Shown here one piece after another: positions 22,417 through 34,710 of a stretch of DNA of 64,000 nucleotides. The DNA is taken from assembly GCA_038093975.1 (NCBI GenBank), contig JBBPTG010000057.1, positions 90,879 through 154,878 on the forward strand. The letters run 5' to 3'. The notes below the pieces were generated by a model. It did not search any database, had not been told where the DNA came from, and worked only from the letters and a program-made list of their open reading frames with translations. Both the position numbers and the translations under genes were made by a program. The DNA is from Chalciporus piperatus (Eukaryota > Basidiomycota > Agaricomycetes > Boletales > Boletaceae). Numbering within the stretch: the stretch's first letter is position 1; each line of letters opens with the position of its first letter.

Positions 22417-24219
22417 GGTTATCGAGGGTAGCCGGTGGAATGATATGTACAGCGACGGTGGTCTCAAATTCAGATGGGAGAGAGAGCGTCCGAGCATCAA
22501 GTTGCTGCTTATAGTTGGTTGAGTACAGTCAGAGGGGGCGGAGATTGCCGAGCAGAACTGAGCTCGCGACTTGCCATCTTGAGAATACGATGAATTGAAA
22601 TCATGCGCAATAGGTGGACCCTTGAAGGTATGTATCCCAATCCTCTGAATCCAGCCCCTACTCTCGCGCCGCTCCATCCGCTATCGGACCGTGCTCTCAA
22701 GCCATCAAAGCAGGCGACCTCGTCATTGTCTCCGGATATCCCTCTCGTCCCTCGCAGGCGGTATCGAATCACAGACCGAACAAGCCCTCGCCGACCTCAA
22801 AGCAGTTCTGTATTTCCACGAATGTAATAAAATTGACAGTACAGGCCGCACAGCGTTTCTGGATGGAAACGAACTTTCAGGAGTCAATATGCGTCCGTTC
22901 GACGGTTTCTTGTACACAGACCATTCTATTCTCCGAGTCATGACTCCGTACGGAACTGGCCGACAACTCCCAAGAACGTAGATGCAAAAATCTCGGAACT
23001 TGCCAGTGAACACGGTTCCGAGGTTTACATACAGACAAGTCCTTCAAAACTCCTACGATCGAGGCAAATGACAAACACGCCATCAAGAATTCTCGAATCC
23101 TAGGATATTTGATCCTTTTTGACCCACACACCAAAGCTCGTCAGGAGGCTGCTACAGAACTTTGGAATGTGCGGTAAGGATTGCACGGCGTGGGCAACAC
23201 TGCCAACTTGAACGTTGTTTGATTGTCATATGTACGTCGGCGTCGAACGAATGGGATCTCGTTACGGTGTACTCATATCTTCCCTAGGAAAGTCATTCCC
23301 GAAGATGGGGAAGAATCCGCAAGGGATGGGAGAGTAAGTAAAGGCATTATTATACGGTATCAGATACAAGTTGACTGCGACCACAGCGCTTGCTTTGGTC
23401 GTAACAATTTTTTTCCAGGAAAAACCTCATGCCTTCAGAACTCATTTCATGAGATGAATGGGATGAAAGACGAGGTTACATTTCACCTCTCCTGACCGTA
23501 TCCCCTTCCATCCACTAAATTATTGACACTACATGGTGCCTGTGCGCGAGTTGCGTGGTTTTCTGGGGAAGCTGAGCAAAGTGAAAAGGTCCGTGAATAG
23601 ATAGATCTTCAGCGGAACTTCCCTGGAATGTACATGACATTTAACTACTTCAAGTTTACTATCCGAATCATGACATCCACCGGTACCAGATCTTTCGGGG
23701 CCCAACCTCCCAGCAACTGTTCGATGTGAAGGTCTCCGCGAGTACCCCCGGCCAGTGCCAGAAACCTAGGAGAAAAAAAGATCTATTATACTCCTTCTTT
23801 CAAGCGCGACTGGCCAGGAGTGAGATCGATAATATAACTAACTCTACGTATACGCAGCGGACATCTATTCCCAAACACTAACTTAGTAGATCACGGAAAT
23901 TCGGAGTAAGAGTGGACGTGTGGTGATTGAGTTCACCGATGGATGCGAAAAAAGGGACAAAACGAACGGGAAGGGGATAGCCCTGTGCAGGTTCGAGGCT
24001 CGAGGACGAAAGTGGGGGGACGGGGGTAAGGGTAGGCGAAAAGGAAAGAGAAACAAGATAGAATCAGATGTGACACCTTCTCCCAATGTCCGTGTCCGTG
24101 GATAGTTAAGAACCGAAACAAGAGTCCATGGGCGCGAGGGTGGAGAAAACGTATCGACCCCATGGAGCGACGGAAATGAAGAGAGTCCACATCCAAAGGT
24201 GAATAAAAGTGGCAGTCAT
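22417..24219. other. 1.8-kb gene-poor stretch
   Basis: Apart from the RidA pseudogene fragment I see no supportable gene. Open frames at 22877-23134 (-) and 23223-23495 (+) have no recognisable domain. The segment 22810-23500 could be decayed coding sequence, but I cannot assign it. Confidence 0.35.
22628..22808 (+). pseudogene. Degenerate partial copy of the RidA gene
   Basis: On the plus strand this segment matches the minus-strand RidA gene at 20430-19769. It begins inside the parental intron (gtatgtatcccaatcctctg in both), continues through the [14 protein letters not shown] region and ends within QALANLKAV. Relative to the parent it has lost most of the intron's 3' half and its splice acceptor, plus about 20 nt around the segment encoding PSTMEIV, so the frame is broken. 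Because intron sequence is retained it arose by DNA duplication, not retrotransposition. There is no start, and the rest of the gene is missing. Confidence 0.8.
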
Positions 24220-25886
24220 TCACATAATGACACAGTCCTTGTTCCCATTCTTTCCGTCAGAACCATCGCCACGCATGACGCCCACGGCGTCTGAGCGGCC
24301 TGGAACGGGGTTACCCTTTAAGCGTTGTTGCGCACGTTTATCCCCAAGTTCAGCTGATTTCTTGTAATAGCTCATAGATCTATTTACGAATCGAAAGGGT
24401 CAATTGAAGCCACGTAATACTAATAGAGGATCAACACTTACTCCTGAGGATCAGGTGGTGTGCCTATTCCGACCTCGAGGAAGTAGCCGACGGCATACAG
24501 GGCCTTTCCGAGCCCTGCATCGGCAGCTTTCTTCGCCCACAAGTACGCTTCTGTATCGGACTGCGGAAGCACCCCCGGTGAACCGACGAGATACCATGCT
24601 GTGAGGGCGAAACATGCGTCGCGATGGTTTTGCTGCGCCGCAATGTTCTGTACATGAAAATCAGTACACGATACAGGATGACCGCGGGTCCGATGACTCA
24701 CATAATAATGTATTGAGAGAGCGGGATCTTGAGGACAACCCAACTTGCCATACTCATAGAACTCCCCTAAACGATATGCCGAGGGTGCGTAACCAAGTTC
24801 TGATGCTTGGGCGAGTAGTTCGATGGCGTATTCGGTATCCACGAAGACCACGTTGTAGATGCCTTTTTCATGCAGTAGCGAGAGCTCGTGGAGGGCATGA
24901 GGGAACTCTGCGGTGGCATGTTCTGCGGAACGTTTGAGCCACTTGACACCCTCTCTCGGTCGTTTTGCGAGACCGAGTTCGCCGTTGAGTTCGACTATGC
25001 CGAGACGGTACATAGCTCCTGGGTGAAGTGCTGCTGCAGCTTTACGGAAGAATTGGAGTGCTTTGGGTGATTCGCGCCTGCAACCCCAACCGTTCTCACA
25101 GCACGTTCCTGCACGGTAAGCAGCGTCTGGATGACCATGCTTTGCTGCAAGCACGAAGAGGGGATATGCCCTATCGAAGTCCTGTTTCGCCTTGTAAGTT
25201 CCAATACCGTTGGCATAGCAATCTGCCAAAAAGTACTGAGACTCTGGGTGACCACGGTCAGCGAGACGTTTGAGAAGCGCGAGTGCCTCGTGTATGAGGT
25301 TGTCTCTCTTTTCGATGGCCTTCTCGATCTCCATGACGTTTCCTAGTGTTGGTTCAGGGATGGGGTACGTCTTTGAAGCATCGATCATGAAGACTGCGAA
25401 TTCGAATTGAATATCAGGATCTTGGGTTTTCTTTGCATTTGCACGGTAAAGTTCGAGTGTACGGTCATGAGAGAGGAGGGAGGCTTGGTTTCCTGGACGT
25501 AGATGGGAATGATCGAGCAAACGACCGTTTGATTGTACAGGTGGTGAAGGTGCCCTTGCGGAATGAGAAGTTGGGATGGGACGGACGGGAGAATGAGATT
25601 GGTCGATGTAATGGTGAGATGGTTGAGCGTGTTGTGGACCGTTGACGTAGAAATCGTCTGGTTCTTGATTGTGAAGGTTTGCGGCTATGTCTAGTGCGCC
25701 GAGTGGGACGTCGTCTGGATCGTATGATTGGTCTACTGGTTGTTGGAGAGGAGAGTTGGATGTGCGGGGTGGACGTGGACGACGAGGCGATGAGAGATAG
25801 TCTTTCTGTGGGGGGAGTGGTGGGTCTGGTGTACCGAACTCTGGGCCGTAGAATGAGCTGGGACGAGACTGGTCGTGGGCGTACAT
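24220..25886 (-). CDS. SKT5: Chitin synthase activator Skt5/Chs4 (Sel1 repeats)
   Basis: Activator and anchor of class IV chitin synthase at bud neck/septum or hyphal tip. The N-terminal 150 residues are Pro/Ser/His-rich and probably disordered (for example PPLPPQKDYLSSPRRPRPP). Then come at least six Sel1 repeats: HPESQYFLADCYANGIG, HPDAAYRAGTCCENGWG, HPGAMYRLGIVELNG, PHALHELSLLHEKGI, APSAYRLGEFYEYGKLG, and a last one around GKALYAVGYFLEVGIG. The protein ends in CVIM, a CaaX prenylation box as in yeast Skt5. Three exons; the final join (phase 2) gives ESMSYYKKSAELGD. The start is the first ATG of the frame, MYAHDQSRPSS. It is divergent from EXO84 across 185 bp. Confidence 0.92.
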
Positions 25887-25925
25887 GGCGAGGAGAACGA
25901 AGAATGCGGCGGGGCCCGCTGTGGG

Positions 25926-25977
25926 TGTAGCCCAAGTGTAGCCTCAGGCGTTCGGGTGTACTACTCACAGAGTGTAG
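25926..25977. promoter_or_regulatory. AGTGTAG-type repeats in SKT5/EXO84 divergent promoter
   Basis: TGTAGCCCAAGTGTAGCC at 25926-25943 is a direct repeat of TGTAGCC separated by CAAG. Further related copies are GGTGTA at 25955 and AGTGTAG at 25971. The first 18 bp match 14392-14409 at 16 positions. Function is inferred from placement between two start codons only 185 bp apart. Confidence 0.45.
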
Positions 25978-26071
25978 GACAAGTCTAGCTAGGTTGAGTC
26001 TAGGACAAGGCGAGGCCTCACACGAACCAGCTCACGAGCTTGGTTCACACACCACCTTGACCACCACCAAG

Positions 26072-28611
26072 ATGCAGTCTCTACGGTCTCGTCGACCCTC
26101 CGAATCACGGCCAGTGAAACGACAGGCTTCAAAGCTAGCAAAGTCTCCCTCCACCGCGACCAGACAAAATGCGCGAAAATCGACCGTGGACGATAAGATG
26201 AAGAAGCGCATGTCGCTCAGATATGCAGAGATATCTTCACCCACAGAGGCCTCCGTGCCTGCAGTGCCGACCGTTCCACTTGGACTGCGACCTGGCGTGG
26301 CGAGGGATCCGGATGAAATCGTGAGGGATAGCGCGCAGGTAAAGGAGGACACTCGGGCTGTTGACCAGAGATTGCTTGACAAGGAGGACTTTGACCCGGA
26401 CGAATGTGAGTCGTACGTAGAAGGACGGGCGGTGTTGCTAATTCTCATCATCAGACCTCAAGGCGAAACTCGCAAACTCTACCGAGGCAGAGCTAAAGTC
26501 CCTCCAGTCCTCGTTGCGTTCGTTCAAGGACGACACGGCCGTCGAGCTACAGCGCAATGTCTTCAAAAAGTCAGTACTAACCCTTGCTCGATTCCACGTA
26601 TCTGACACGCTTGTTGCATGATGTAGCTATGCCGAATTCGTTCTCGTGTCGAAGGAGATTAGCGTACTCGAGAACGAGATGCTTGAACTCAAAGAGAGTC
26701 TCCAGGAATGGAAAAGCATGCCTTCTCTCCTCCATATAGACGAGTCCGCATCCATCGCAGGTCAGCCCAATCTCGTTCATTTATTCCTGTCCTCTATCTG
26801 ATCTGGGACGACACTCAGACCGTCGACGGGCAGCGCGCTCATCTGTTGCTGATCTCCGGATCCTGTACGCTTCGCAAATGCAATCTTTACACGGTCAGAT
26901 TTCGGGCTCGGCGAAGTTTGCACCTGCAACCCCAGGGAGACACGTTGTTGCTGAGATGGATGGGATCTGGGAATTGAATGCAGCGACCTACAAGGTCGTC
27001 AGCGTGGTGAGATTCGTGATCTTGGACGATATAGTGCTGGTGGCTAGGAGAAGGAGAGGTGGTGGTGGTGCGGCTACCACCACGACCGGTAGTAACACTG
27101 CTGAATCTGGAGGAAAGCTGACTGCCGAGAGGTGTTGGCCATTGAACGAGATGTTGGTGCTAGACACGAAAGACACTGCCAGTATGTTATCCGTTCCATG
27201 TCCTTTCGTTTGCTCAACTCCCATAGATATGACAAATGTCTTCAAAGTCCGTCACAGCAAGGAAACGCATGTATATCGTACGGACGGTCCCTCAGACAAG
27301 AAGGTGCTCCTCGCACAGTTCCGCCAAGTCGCGGAGGAGCTTGCAGTTAAGAGACGCAAGGAGCGTGAAGGAGAGCATGAACGTAGGAAGAGTTTATGGG
27401 CAGGTGCAGCTGGCACTGGAGATGTATGTCCCTCTTCAATTGCTGATGCATAACCAACTTCTAACACTCGTGAAAAAGCGCGCTTCTGCTGCCTTTGACA
27501 TTAACAAACTGCCCCCACTCCCCGACTGGATGGCCGAGTTAGCTCGAGCTGCAAATTCCTCATCTCCCGGCCCATCAGATGCCGCGAAGGCGAAAAGTGA
27601 CAGGGACGCCCGTGCGCTCTCCGAACTCTCCGATGATCTCACTGTTGCCATCGCCCTTCGTGCCTGGCCTCGCGCTGTGAAATTGGCCGAGTCTGCACGA
27701 GCTCATCCAAGTCTCTCCCCGCTTATCGCTGCCTTGACCTCCGCTCTGCTTGACGCTCTTGCGCGCCCGAAGAATAGCAAGTTGACGTGCGTAGAGCTCA
27801 TAGGTCACTTGTTGCGCCTCGGTGCTGTATCAAGGGCTCGCGAGACGTTCCTTGCTGCTAGAGGAGCGGCGATCAAGAATTTTATTCGAGCCATCACTTT
27901 CGAAGGACATATTGGGTTATATGTTCATGATTTGGCAGTGGTGGTGTTTACTGCGATCAAGCATACTGCGGATTGGTTCCTCGCTGGATTTGTAGAGCAT
28001 GAGATGACTTCTGGTGAGATTTAGACGAACTATCTTCAATGTAAAGCAGTGACTCACCGAAATCAGGTTTCATCGAATGGGCGAAGAAGCAAATCGAGTT
28101 GTATGCGGAAATGTTCAGGAAACAAGTCTACAGCTCTGATGTGGACCAACAAACCATCAATGAGGCGATCAAGATCACGTATTCACAGAGCAGAAAGGTG
28201 TGTCAGCTTCTATGTACCTCACTCGCTTCCACTGACCATTTTTTTCAGCTGCTACAGGAATTTGGCCTCGACTTCCGTTACCTCTTGGATGATCTCCTGA
28301 TTGAACATCCCAAAATAGTGTCTACGCCTGCTACGGCGAAAATTCCCACCAACCTCGTTATCCCTCCACCTTCCCTTTCCCGAACCAAGTCGACGACCAG
28401 CCCATCTGCATCCCCCTCACCTGCCGTATCCCGTATCCGTCGACCTCCTCCCTCTGCACGCGATTCGGATGCTGATAATCCTACGACTCCAGCGAGACAT
28501 CCTCTTCCGAAAAACGCAGCACCCCCGCCGCCGCGCTCGACGAATAGGCCTGGGAGCGTGACTCCGCGTCCACCGCCGATCGCCATCGCTGGTCGGGAAG
28601 GTATGATTTAA
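26072..28611 (+). CDS. EXO84: Exocyst complex component Exo84
   Basis: A subunit of the octameric exocyst, which tethers post-Golgi vesicles to the plasma membrane before SNARE fusion. Seven exons (introns 26406-26454, 26570-26626, 26761-26818, 27424-27478, 28014-28066, 28198-28248) give about 735 residues. The Vps51/Exo84 N-terminal helix is clear: FDPDEYLKAKLANSTEAELK, then NYAEFVLVSKEISVLENEML. A PH-like domain follows (around 26950-27330), then the helical C-terminal domain (LTVAIALRAWPRAVKLAE, LLQEFGLDFRYLLDDLL). The last 90 residues are Pro/Ser-rich. No mutation of key regions is seen. It shares a promoter with SKT5. Confidence 0.9.
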
Positions 28612-28964
28612 TTCTTTCGTTTACGGTTTGTGAAGGGGGGACTGGTGATGGTTTTATCTATTCATGCACTTTGTACAATAGCATTGGCGGATACTTTACG
28701 CATTCTAATTTGTGAAGCTGATGATGATGGTTTGGTTTGTCGGTCTTTTGATCGATTGTTCAATCGCCCACGGATATCCATAACTTGGCTGAGTGCTGTG
28801 ATCAGGAGTTATCCATGTCGATCGCAAATGCGGCGAACAGATTATCGACGTAAATGTAGTTGTCACAAATGCAACGTCTGTGTCGAGTTGAATGCAGACG
28901 CGCCTCACTCACGCGTGATCTACGCGTTTGCAAGTTGTTACTCACCTCATCACTGCAGGGGACG
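28612..28964. other. Intergenic region between EXO84 and ASK1
   Basis: About 350 bp with the EXO84 3' UTR and ASK1 promoter. No gene is seen. Confidence 0.4.
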
Positions 28965-31322
28965 ATGACCACGCCCATTGAACCCAGTCCACAGCGATGG
29001 AGTCCCTCGGCGGATCCCACATCCATCGTCGTACCCGGCCTCGATACCAACGCACCCACAAACGACCAGATTGACCAGATCGAACAGTTGATCACCATTA
29101 AACTACAGGTGAGCTCACAACTCATAACGTGCCCGTATGCCAGCAACGAATGATCTGGAAAGAACATAGATGCCAATTTCTCAAAGATACAACACCTTAT
29201 GGCTACCAGGCTGTTGCCTGCCGTGAAACGATATGCGGTTGGAACGGAGCCCGTGCGAGAGGCAGCCAAGGTGCGTGATAGCTGTATGATGATAGGACAT
29301 TCTTGACGCGTGTCTTCTAACCACGCCTTTCTTACCCAGTTCTGGACCTCGTTCTATGAGCAAGCTGCCCAAGTACACATCCCAACGCTCGACGATGACG
29401 ATTTCGTGAACGATGAACAGACGCAGCCCTCAGTCGTCCCCTCCGAATCCGAAAGCGCATCCGTCGTCTCACAACCCGAGGACGACATCGACGTGACGCC
29501 TTCGCGTACGGCGACCTCGCAAACCAGCATGAAGACCTATGACATGACCGCGTCTGAGAGCTCGTTCATGCCCTCGAACGCGGTCTCATCGACACCTGCG
29601 CGTCCTGGACATGCGGGTGATAGGACGGCGGATGAACATCCGTCTTGGAGTTCTTCGTTGGAGTCACCGATGGTTCGTCTCAATCGGGAGCTTCAAAGCT
29701 TTGCGAGAGAGACAGAGGAAGAGACTTCTGTTGTGCAGGACGTGTCGAATGTCTCGGACAGCTTCGCGTACGAGGAAGAGAATACGATCCAGCAACCACA
29801 GCTGATCACACAAGAAGAGGCAAAGGCCGGAACGGGCCTATCGAGGGTTGGTCGTGAACCTTACAACACGAACGTGCAGCCTTCACTCCCTCGAAGTGCG
29901 ATGCCAACGCCTCGTGCAACGAGCGGGTATATCTCGCCGCTCAATGTTAAACCAAAGACGCCGATCGCCATTCCTAAACACCTTCAATCCTATCTACCGC
30001 CTAAACTCGACCACGAGCCCGTGTTCCCATCTCCTCGTCGTCAGAAATATGAACGGACACCGAGAAAGCCAGCGCCCCCCTCTTCCTCTTCCTTTTCCTC
30101 CGCTTCCACCTCCACCTCTAGATCCGTCTCCCGCTCCTCGTTGGTGCTGGATCTCCCTTCTCTCACAAAACATACCTCGGATGCGAACCCCGAGACGAAA
30201 TTCACAGAATTTAATGACTCTTTCGATGATTCGGTTGATCTTATGCAAGGCATGTCGCCTCCACGGACAATGGCATTTGCGAGGGCGCCAAGGTCTAGCA
30301 TGGGTCTTGGTCTTTTGCAGCCACTTGGACGCACACCTGGGAGGGATCTGGTACCCTCCCTTGGCAGAACTCCCGGGAAAGAGGCAGCAAACCGTATCCG
30401 ACGCGATTTGCTTGGAGATATGCAGAGCCAGTTTGGATCTGCGAACACTTCCGCAGCGAACAGGAGGACGCCTGGGTTTGGATATGGTACAGGTGCAGTC
30501 AAGGATGACACCATGAGTACAATTCCGACCCCACCTTCGCTTTCGCGGTACACGCGGCACCAGTATCCGTCCTGGGCAGACAGCAATGATACGGATGCCA
30601 GCTTGGCGACGATGATGAGGCGTGTTGGGCTTCATGTTCCGGAGTCGAGTTTCAAATCCGGTTCGGTTGCGTCTGCCTCGCACTCACGGTCGGAAATGCG
30701 TGGTGACGTTACTGGCGACACGCTTGCCCCTCCTCCGTTGGGGCGGGATGAGCTTCATACGCCTGATCACCAAACAGAAGATGTATTTGATCTTCACCAA
30801 GACGAGCAGAGCGCTATTCAGCTTGGCTCGCACCCCCGCCGTATGTCAGACTCGGACTCTGATTCGGACTCTCTCAACGACGAGCCTACCCATCTCGGAC
30901 AACCCTCCACTGCGTTTCTCATGGCGTCCAATCGCGATCCCGACCCCGATGATTCGTTTGGCTCGTCTAATTCCAACCACTCAAGCGACTCCCTTGGCGC
31001 AGATGAACTCGCAGGTGGGGATGGAGCAGCCGTCCACCCCTTTGCTCGTGCGTTGGAAGCAGGGGCTGGAGATGGCTTCGATGACAGTTTCGAATCAGAT
31101 GGTGGGTTCGATGCGGAACAGCCTGAGGGAGACGAGTCCGTTGTCGAGGAAACCGTGTTCGGTATTCCGCCTGCGCAGCGTGGTGGTGCGCAGAGTGTGA
31201 GGGGACAGGGGCAGTTGAGGCTTTTGGGAGAGGATCTGTTGCAGGATACGATTGGGATTGGGGAGCACTTTGCAAAGGTTGGGAGGATCGAGGAGAGTCC
31301 CACGCCGTACGGGAGGGGATGA
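28965..31322 (+). CDS. ASK1: DASH complex subunit Ask1
   Basis: A component of the fungal DASH/Dam1 ring, which couples kinetochores to microtubule plus ends. The Ask1 domain occupies about the first 110 residues: NDQIDQIEQLITIKLQ, NIDANFSKIQHLMATRLLPA, VKRYAVGTEPVREAAK, FWTSFYEQAAQVHIPTL. Introns at 29109-29162 and 29271-29339 split it; the first acceptor (ggaaag) was chosen over a later AG because it keeps the NIDANF block. The remaining 600 residues are low-complexity, Ser/Thr/Asp/Glu-rich with many Ser-Pro and Thr-Pro sites, consistent with the known CDK regulation of Ask1. The protein is much longer than the yeast one, almost all from this tail. Confidence 0.87.
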
Positions 31323-31556
31323 TTGTGTCGTAGATGCGCACTTTTTATGCTAATTGACCTCGGATATGATGGGAAGGATTAATGATATCTCGAGCTGGTA
31401 AGTACCCTGTGGAACCACGTGATTGGGTGAGCGCTTGAGCGGAAGGAGCTTGGAATACGCGAAGGCGGGAACTACCCCGGACGTTCGATGGATCTACCCA
31501 GCTCACCCTCATAGGTCTTTGCAACCATACCGTCGACGTGTAGCTGAAACCAAATC

Positions 31557-34500
31557 ATGATACCCACGAATCGCACTGCAGCACGTTCATTCGGTCGGAT
31601 ACGCGTCCAGGTGGTGACACAAGCTCCGGCAATCACTCGCACGGCAAAGGCAGTCGGGAGAAGTGCACAGGCACGTTGTCTTTCGAGTGGAGGTGGGCTT
31701 TTGTCGGGGACGAGTCGTCTGGCGCGGACTATTGGCCCGCCGGTACACAGAGGATTAGCGACCGCTGCTCCTGGTGCGTGGTAGCAGGAGTACTCCAGAG
31801 TTTACATCCGTTTTGACGTCAGTTCGTTGGTTAGATACCTCGTCGGGAACCAGGAAACCTCACTTCGACAAGATCCTCATCGCAAACAGGTATGGTTCCA
31901 TCATACCGCAACGTTCACGCTTACCGACTACCTGGGTGCTCGTCTCAGGGGGGAAATAGCCTGTCGCGTCATTCGAACAGCAAAGAAGCTTGGGATCAAG
32001 ACCGTAGCTGTATACAGCGAAGCGGATGCCAACTCACTTCACGTGCTCGAAGCGGACGAGGCTTACTGTATCGGCCCAGCTCCTTCGGCGGAGAGCTATG
32101 TGAGTGCCTGAACTTCTAAAAGACAAGACCTAGGAGGGTGGTACCAGCTGACCTACCGCGTATTGTTAGCTACGCATGGACAAGATCATCGAAGTGTGTC
32201 ACAAGAGTGGAGCGCAGGTCGGTTATACCCTACCACACCTCTCTCGTTCTGAGGCGACGTTTTGACCCCGTCTCCTTCACATTGTAGGCTGTTCATCCTG
32301 GGTAAGATGATATCCATTTGAAATTTGGACATTTGGTGGAATTGTGAACGTAGGTATGGTTTCCTGAGCGAGAACGCCAAGTTTGCGGAGCGATTGGCGG
32401 AAGAAGGCATTGTGTTCATAGGGCCTCCCTCGAGTGCCATTATCTCGATGGGTTCTAAGAGGTCAGTACTAGCAGTTTCATCTCTTTACGATGTCAGGGT
32501 TAAGTGTGTGTCTCAGTGAATCTAAGAACATCATGTCCGGTACGTGCAGAGTTCGTGATTACGATACGACACTCCTAATATCCTTGGGTTGTAGCTGCTG
32601 GGGTGCCGTGCGTTCCGGGCTACCACGGTACTAACCAAGATCCTCAATTCCTCTTTGCCGAAGCCGAGAAGATTGGTAAGTTGTCAAACGAGGATGCAAC
32701 ACTGGGCTGAGTGACTCTAGGATACCCTGTGTTGATTAAGGCCATTCACGGCGGAGGCGGCAAAGGGATGCGTGCCGTATCAACGTCCCTTGAGTTTATG
32801 GATGCCCTCGAATCTGCCAAACGGGAGTCTCTAAAGGCATTTGGTGATGCAGATGTACTCATTGAGAAGTATATCGAACGCCCGAGACATGTGGAAGTGC
32901 AGGTATTTGCGGATATGTTGGGCGGCGTTGTCAGTCTTTGGGAGCGAGATTGCTCTGTGCAAAGACGTAACCAAAAGATTATCGAGGAGGTGAGTTCGAA
33001 GTTAATTCTGCAGGGGATTGTATCCTGATACGTGTCGACCAGGCGCCCGCTCCTGGTCTTTCCCCTGAACTTCGCGCGGACTTGTCCGAGAAGGCCGTCG
33101 CCGCTGCGAGAGCAGTGAATTATGTTGGCGCAGGCACTGTGGAATTCATTTTTGATAACGATACCCAGAAGTTTTACTTCATGGAGATGCAAGTGCCCCC
33201 CAACCTGCTTCATGATCTCAGCTGACTGCTAGCCTTAGGAACACGCGATTACAGGTCGAACACCCCGTGACAGAGATGATAACCGGCCTCGATCTCGTGG
33301 AATGGCAACTTGAGGTAGTATCATCTACACGTTGATCCGGGCCAACCTGAGATTAACATACATTCTAGGTTGCGGCTGGCAATCCCCTCCCTCTCACTCA
33401 GTCCTCCATTCCCCTCGTCGGACACGCCTTCGAAGCACGGATATATGCGGAAAACCCCCGGAACGATTTCCTCCCAGATTCAGGTCGACTCTTGTATCTC
33501 TCCACTCCTGCTCCTACACACATTTTTGCTCCTCCATTTCCCCCATACGTTACAGAATCGGCTACGCCTTCACGACGTACACCTGATACATCCACCGCAA
33601 TAACACCGTCTCTTCGTCTCGAACAAGGTTTTACCGAAGGTGCTCAAATCGGCGTCTTTTATGACCCCATGATAGCTAAGCTTGTGGTTCACGGACGAGA
33701 CCGAACCGAGGCCCTGAGAATGCTGAGAAGGGGACTGGAAGAGTACAAGGTTGTTGGTGTTTCTACCAACATCGAGTTCCTGAGGAACCTTGCAGGCAAT
33801 AATGCGTTCATTCAGGGGGATCTTGAGACAGGTTTTATCAAGAAACATCGTTCCGAGCTGCTCCCTCCGATTCCGGATCCTTCTCCTGAACTGCTTGCGC
33901 AGGCAGCACTCTACGTGGCTCTCCGAGACCAGAAGACTCCCTCATCGGATCAAACTCCGTGGACATCATTGGGGGGACGACGGTTTGCCGGAGATGTCTA
34001 TGAACGAATCATCACGATATCAAAGGAGGAAGCCTCCGCTGCACAAATCAATGTCACGATCAAGCCTACCACACCAGGTCGCTTTGACATTGCGGTGCAT
34101 GGTTCTTCACCAGTGGTTTTCAAGTCAGTCGCTGCACACCTCTCCTCCCCAACGACTCTTGCTGCATTCTCGACAAATACAACAATCGTCTCGCAACCTC
34201 CCCTACCTGCTGTTCCTGCGTCAACATCTCCAAGTACCATGGAACGACTTCACCTCTTCTCAGCAGATGGGACAAAGACAACACTTTCTCTGCCTCCCCC
34301 TGCTTGGTTGCTATCACTAGGAGGAGACGTTCTGGCTGCTCACAAAGGTGCCCTACGCGCGCCAATGCCAAGCTTGGTCGTTGAAGTCCGAGTGAGTCCG
34401 GGACAGCGGGTCGAGAAGGGTCAGGCGGTGGTTGTTCTAGAAAGTATGAAGACGGAGACGGTACTGAGAACTGAGGTAGCGGGTGTTGTCAAGGCCGTGG

Positions 34501-34568
34501 GATGTGCCAAGGGAGAGATGGTGGAGGAGGGGCGGGAGCTGGTGGATATCGAGGAGGATGCAGCGTAG
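31557..34568 (+). CDS. MCCA: 3-methylcrotonyl-CoA carboxylase biotin (alpha) subunit
   Basis: The mitochondrial biotin carboxylase/carrier subunit of leucine catabolism; it carboxylates biotin with ATP and bicarbonate for transfer to 3-methylcrotonyl-CoA. An Arg/Ser/Ala-rich N-terminus without acidic residues fits a mitochondrial presequence. Then [20 protein letters not shown] (split by an intron), the ATP-grasp loop [69 protein letters not shown], and the C-terminal biotinyl domain with the acceptor Lys in ESMKTE. The domain insert and Ser-Met-Lys-Thr setting favour MCC over pyruvate or acetyl-CoA carboxylase. About eight introns. The partner beta subunit is not in the window. Confidence 0.9.
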
Positions 34569-34710
34569 TGCCCGCGATTTGGGGGTTTTCGAGATTCTTG
34601 GGTGTAACACTAAGATTTCCTGTATTTCTTTAATCTGCACTTTAGCCCCTGTTTTGGGGCATTACATAACACTCTTGGAGATCGTAGCAGGTCCCTTCTG
34701 CACATCTCGT

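Noticed and set aside
23223..23495. Possible small gene in the gene-poor stretch after DUS2
   Set aside because: No recognisable motif and no supporting exon structure; could be remnant sequence but cannot be defended.
29994..30683. Minus-strand frame of about 229 codons within ASK1
   Set aside because: Arg/Gly-rich shadow of the Ser/Pro-rich ASK1 tail on the opposite strand, with no independent start context or domain.
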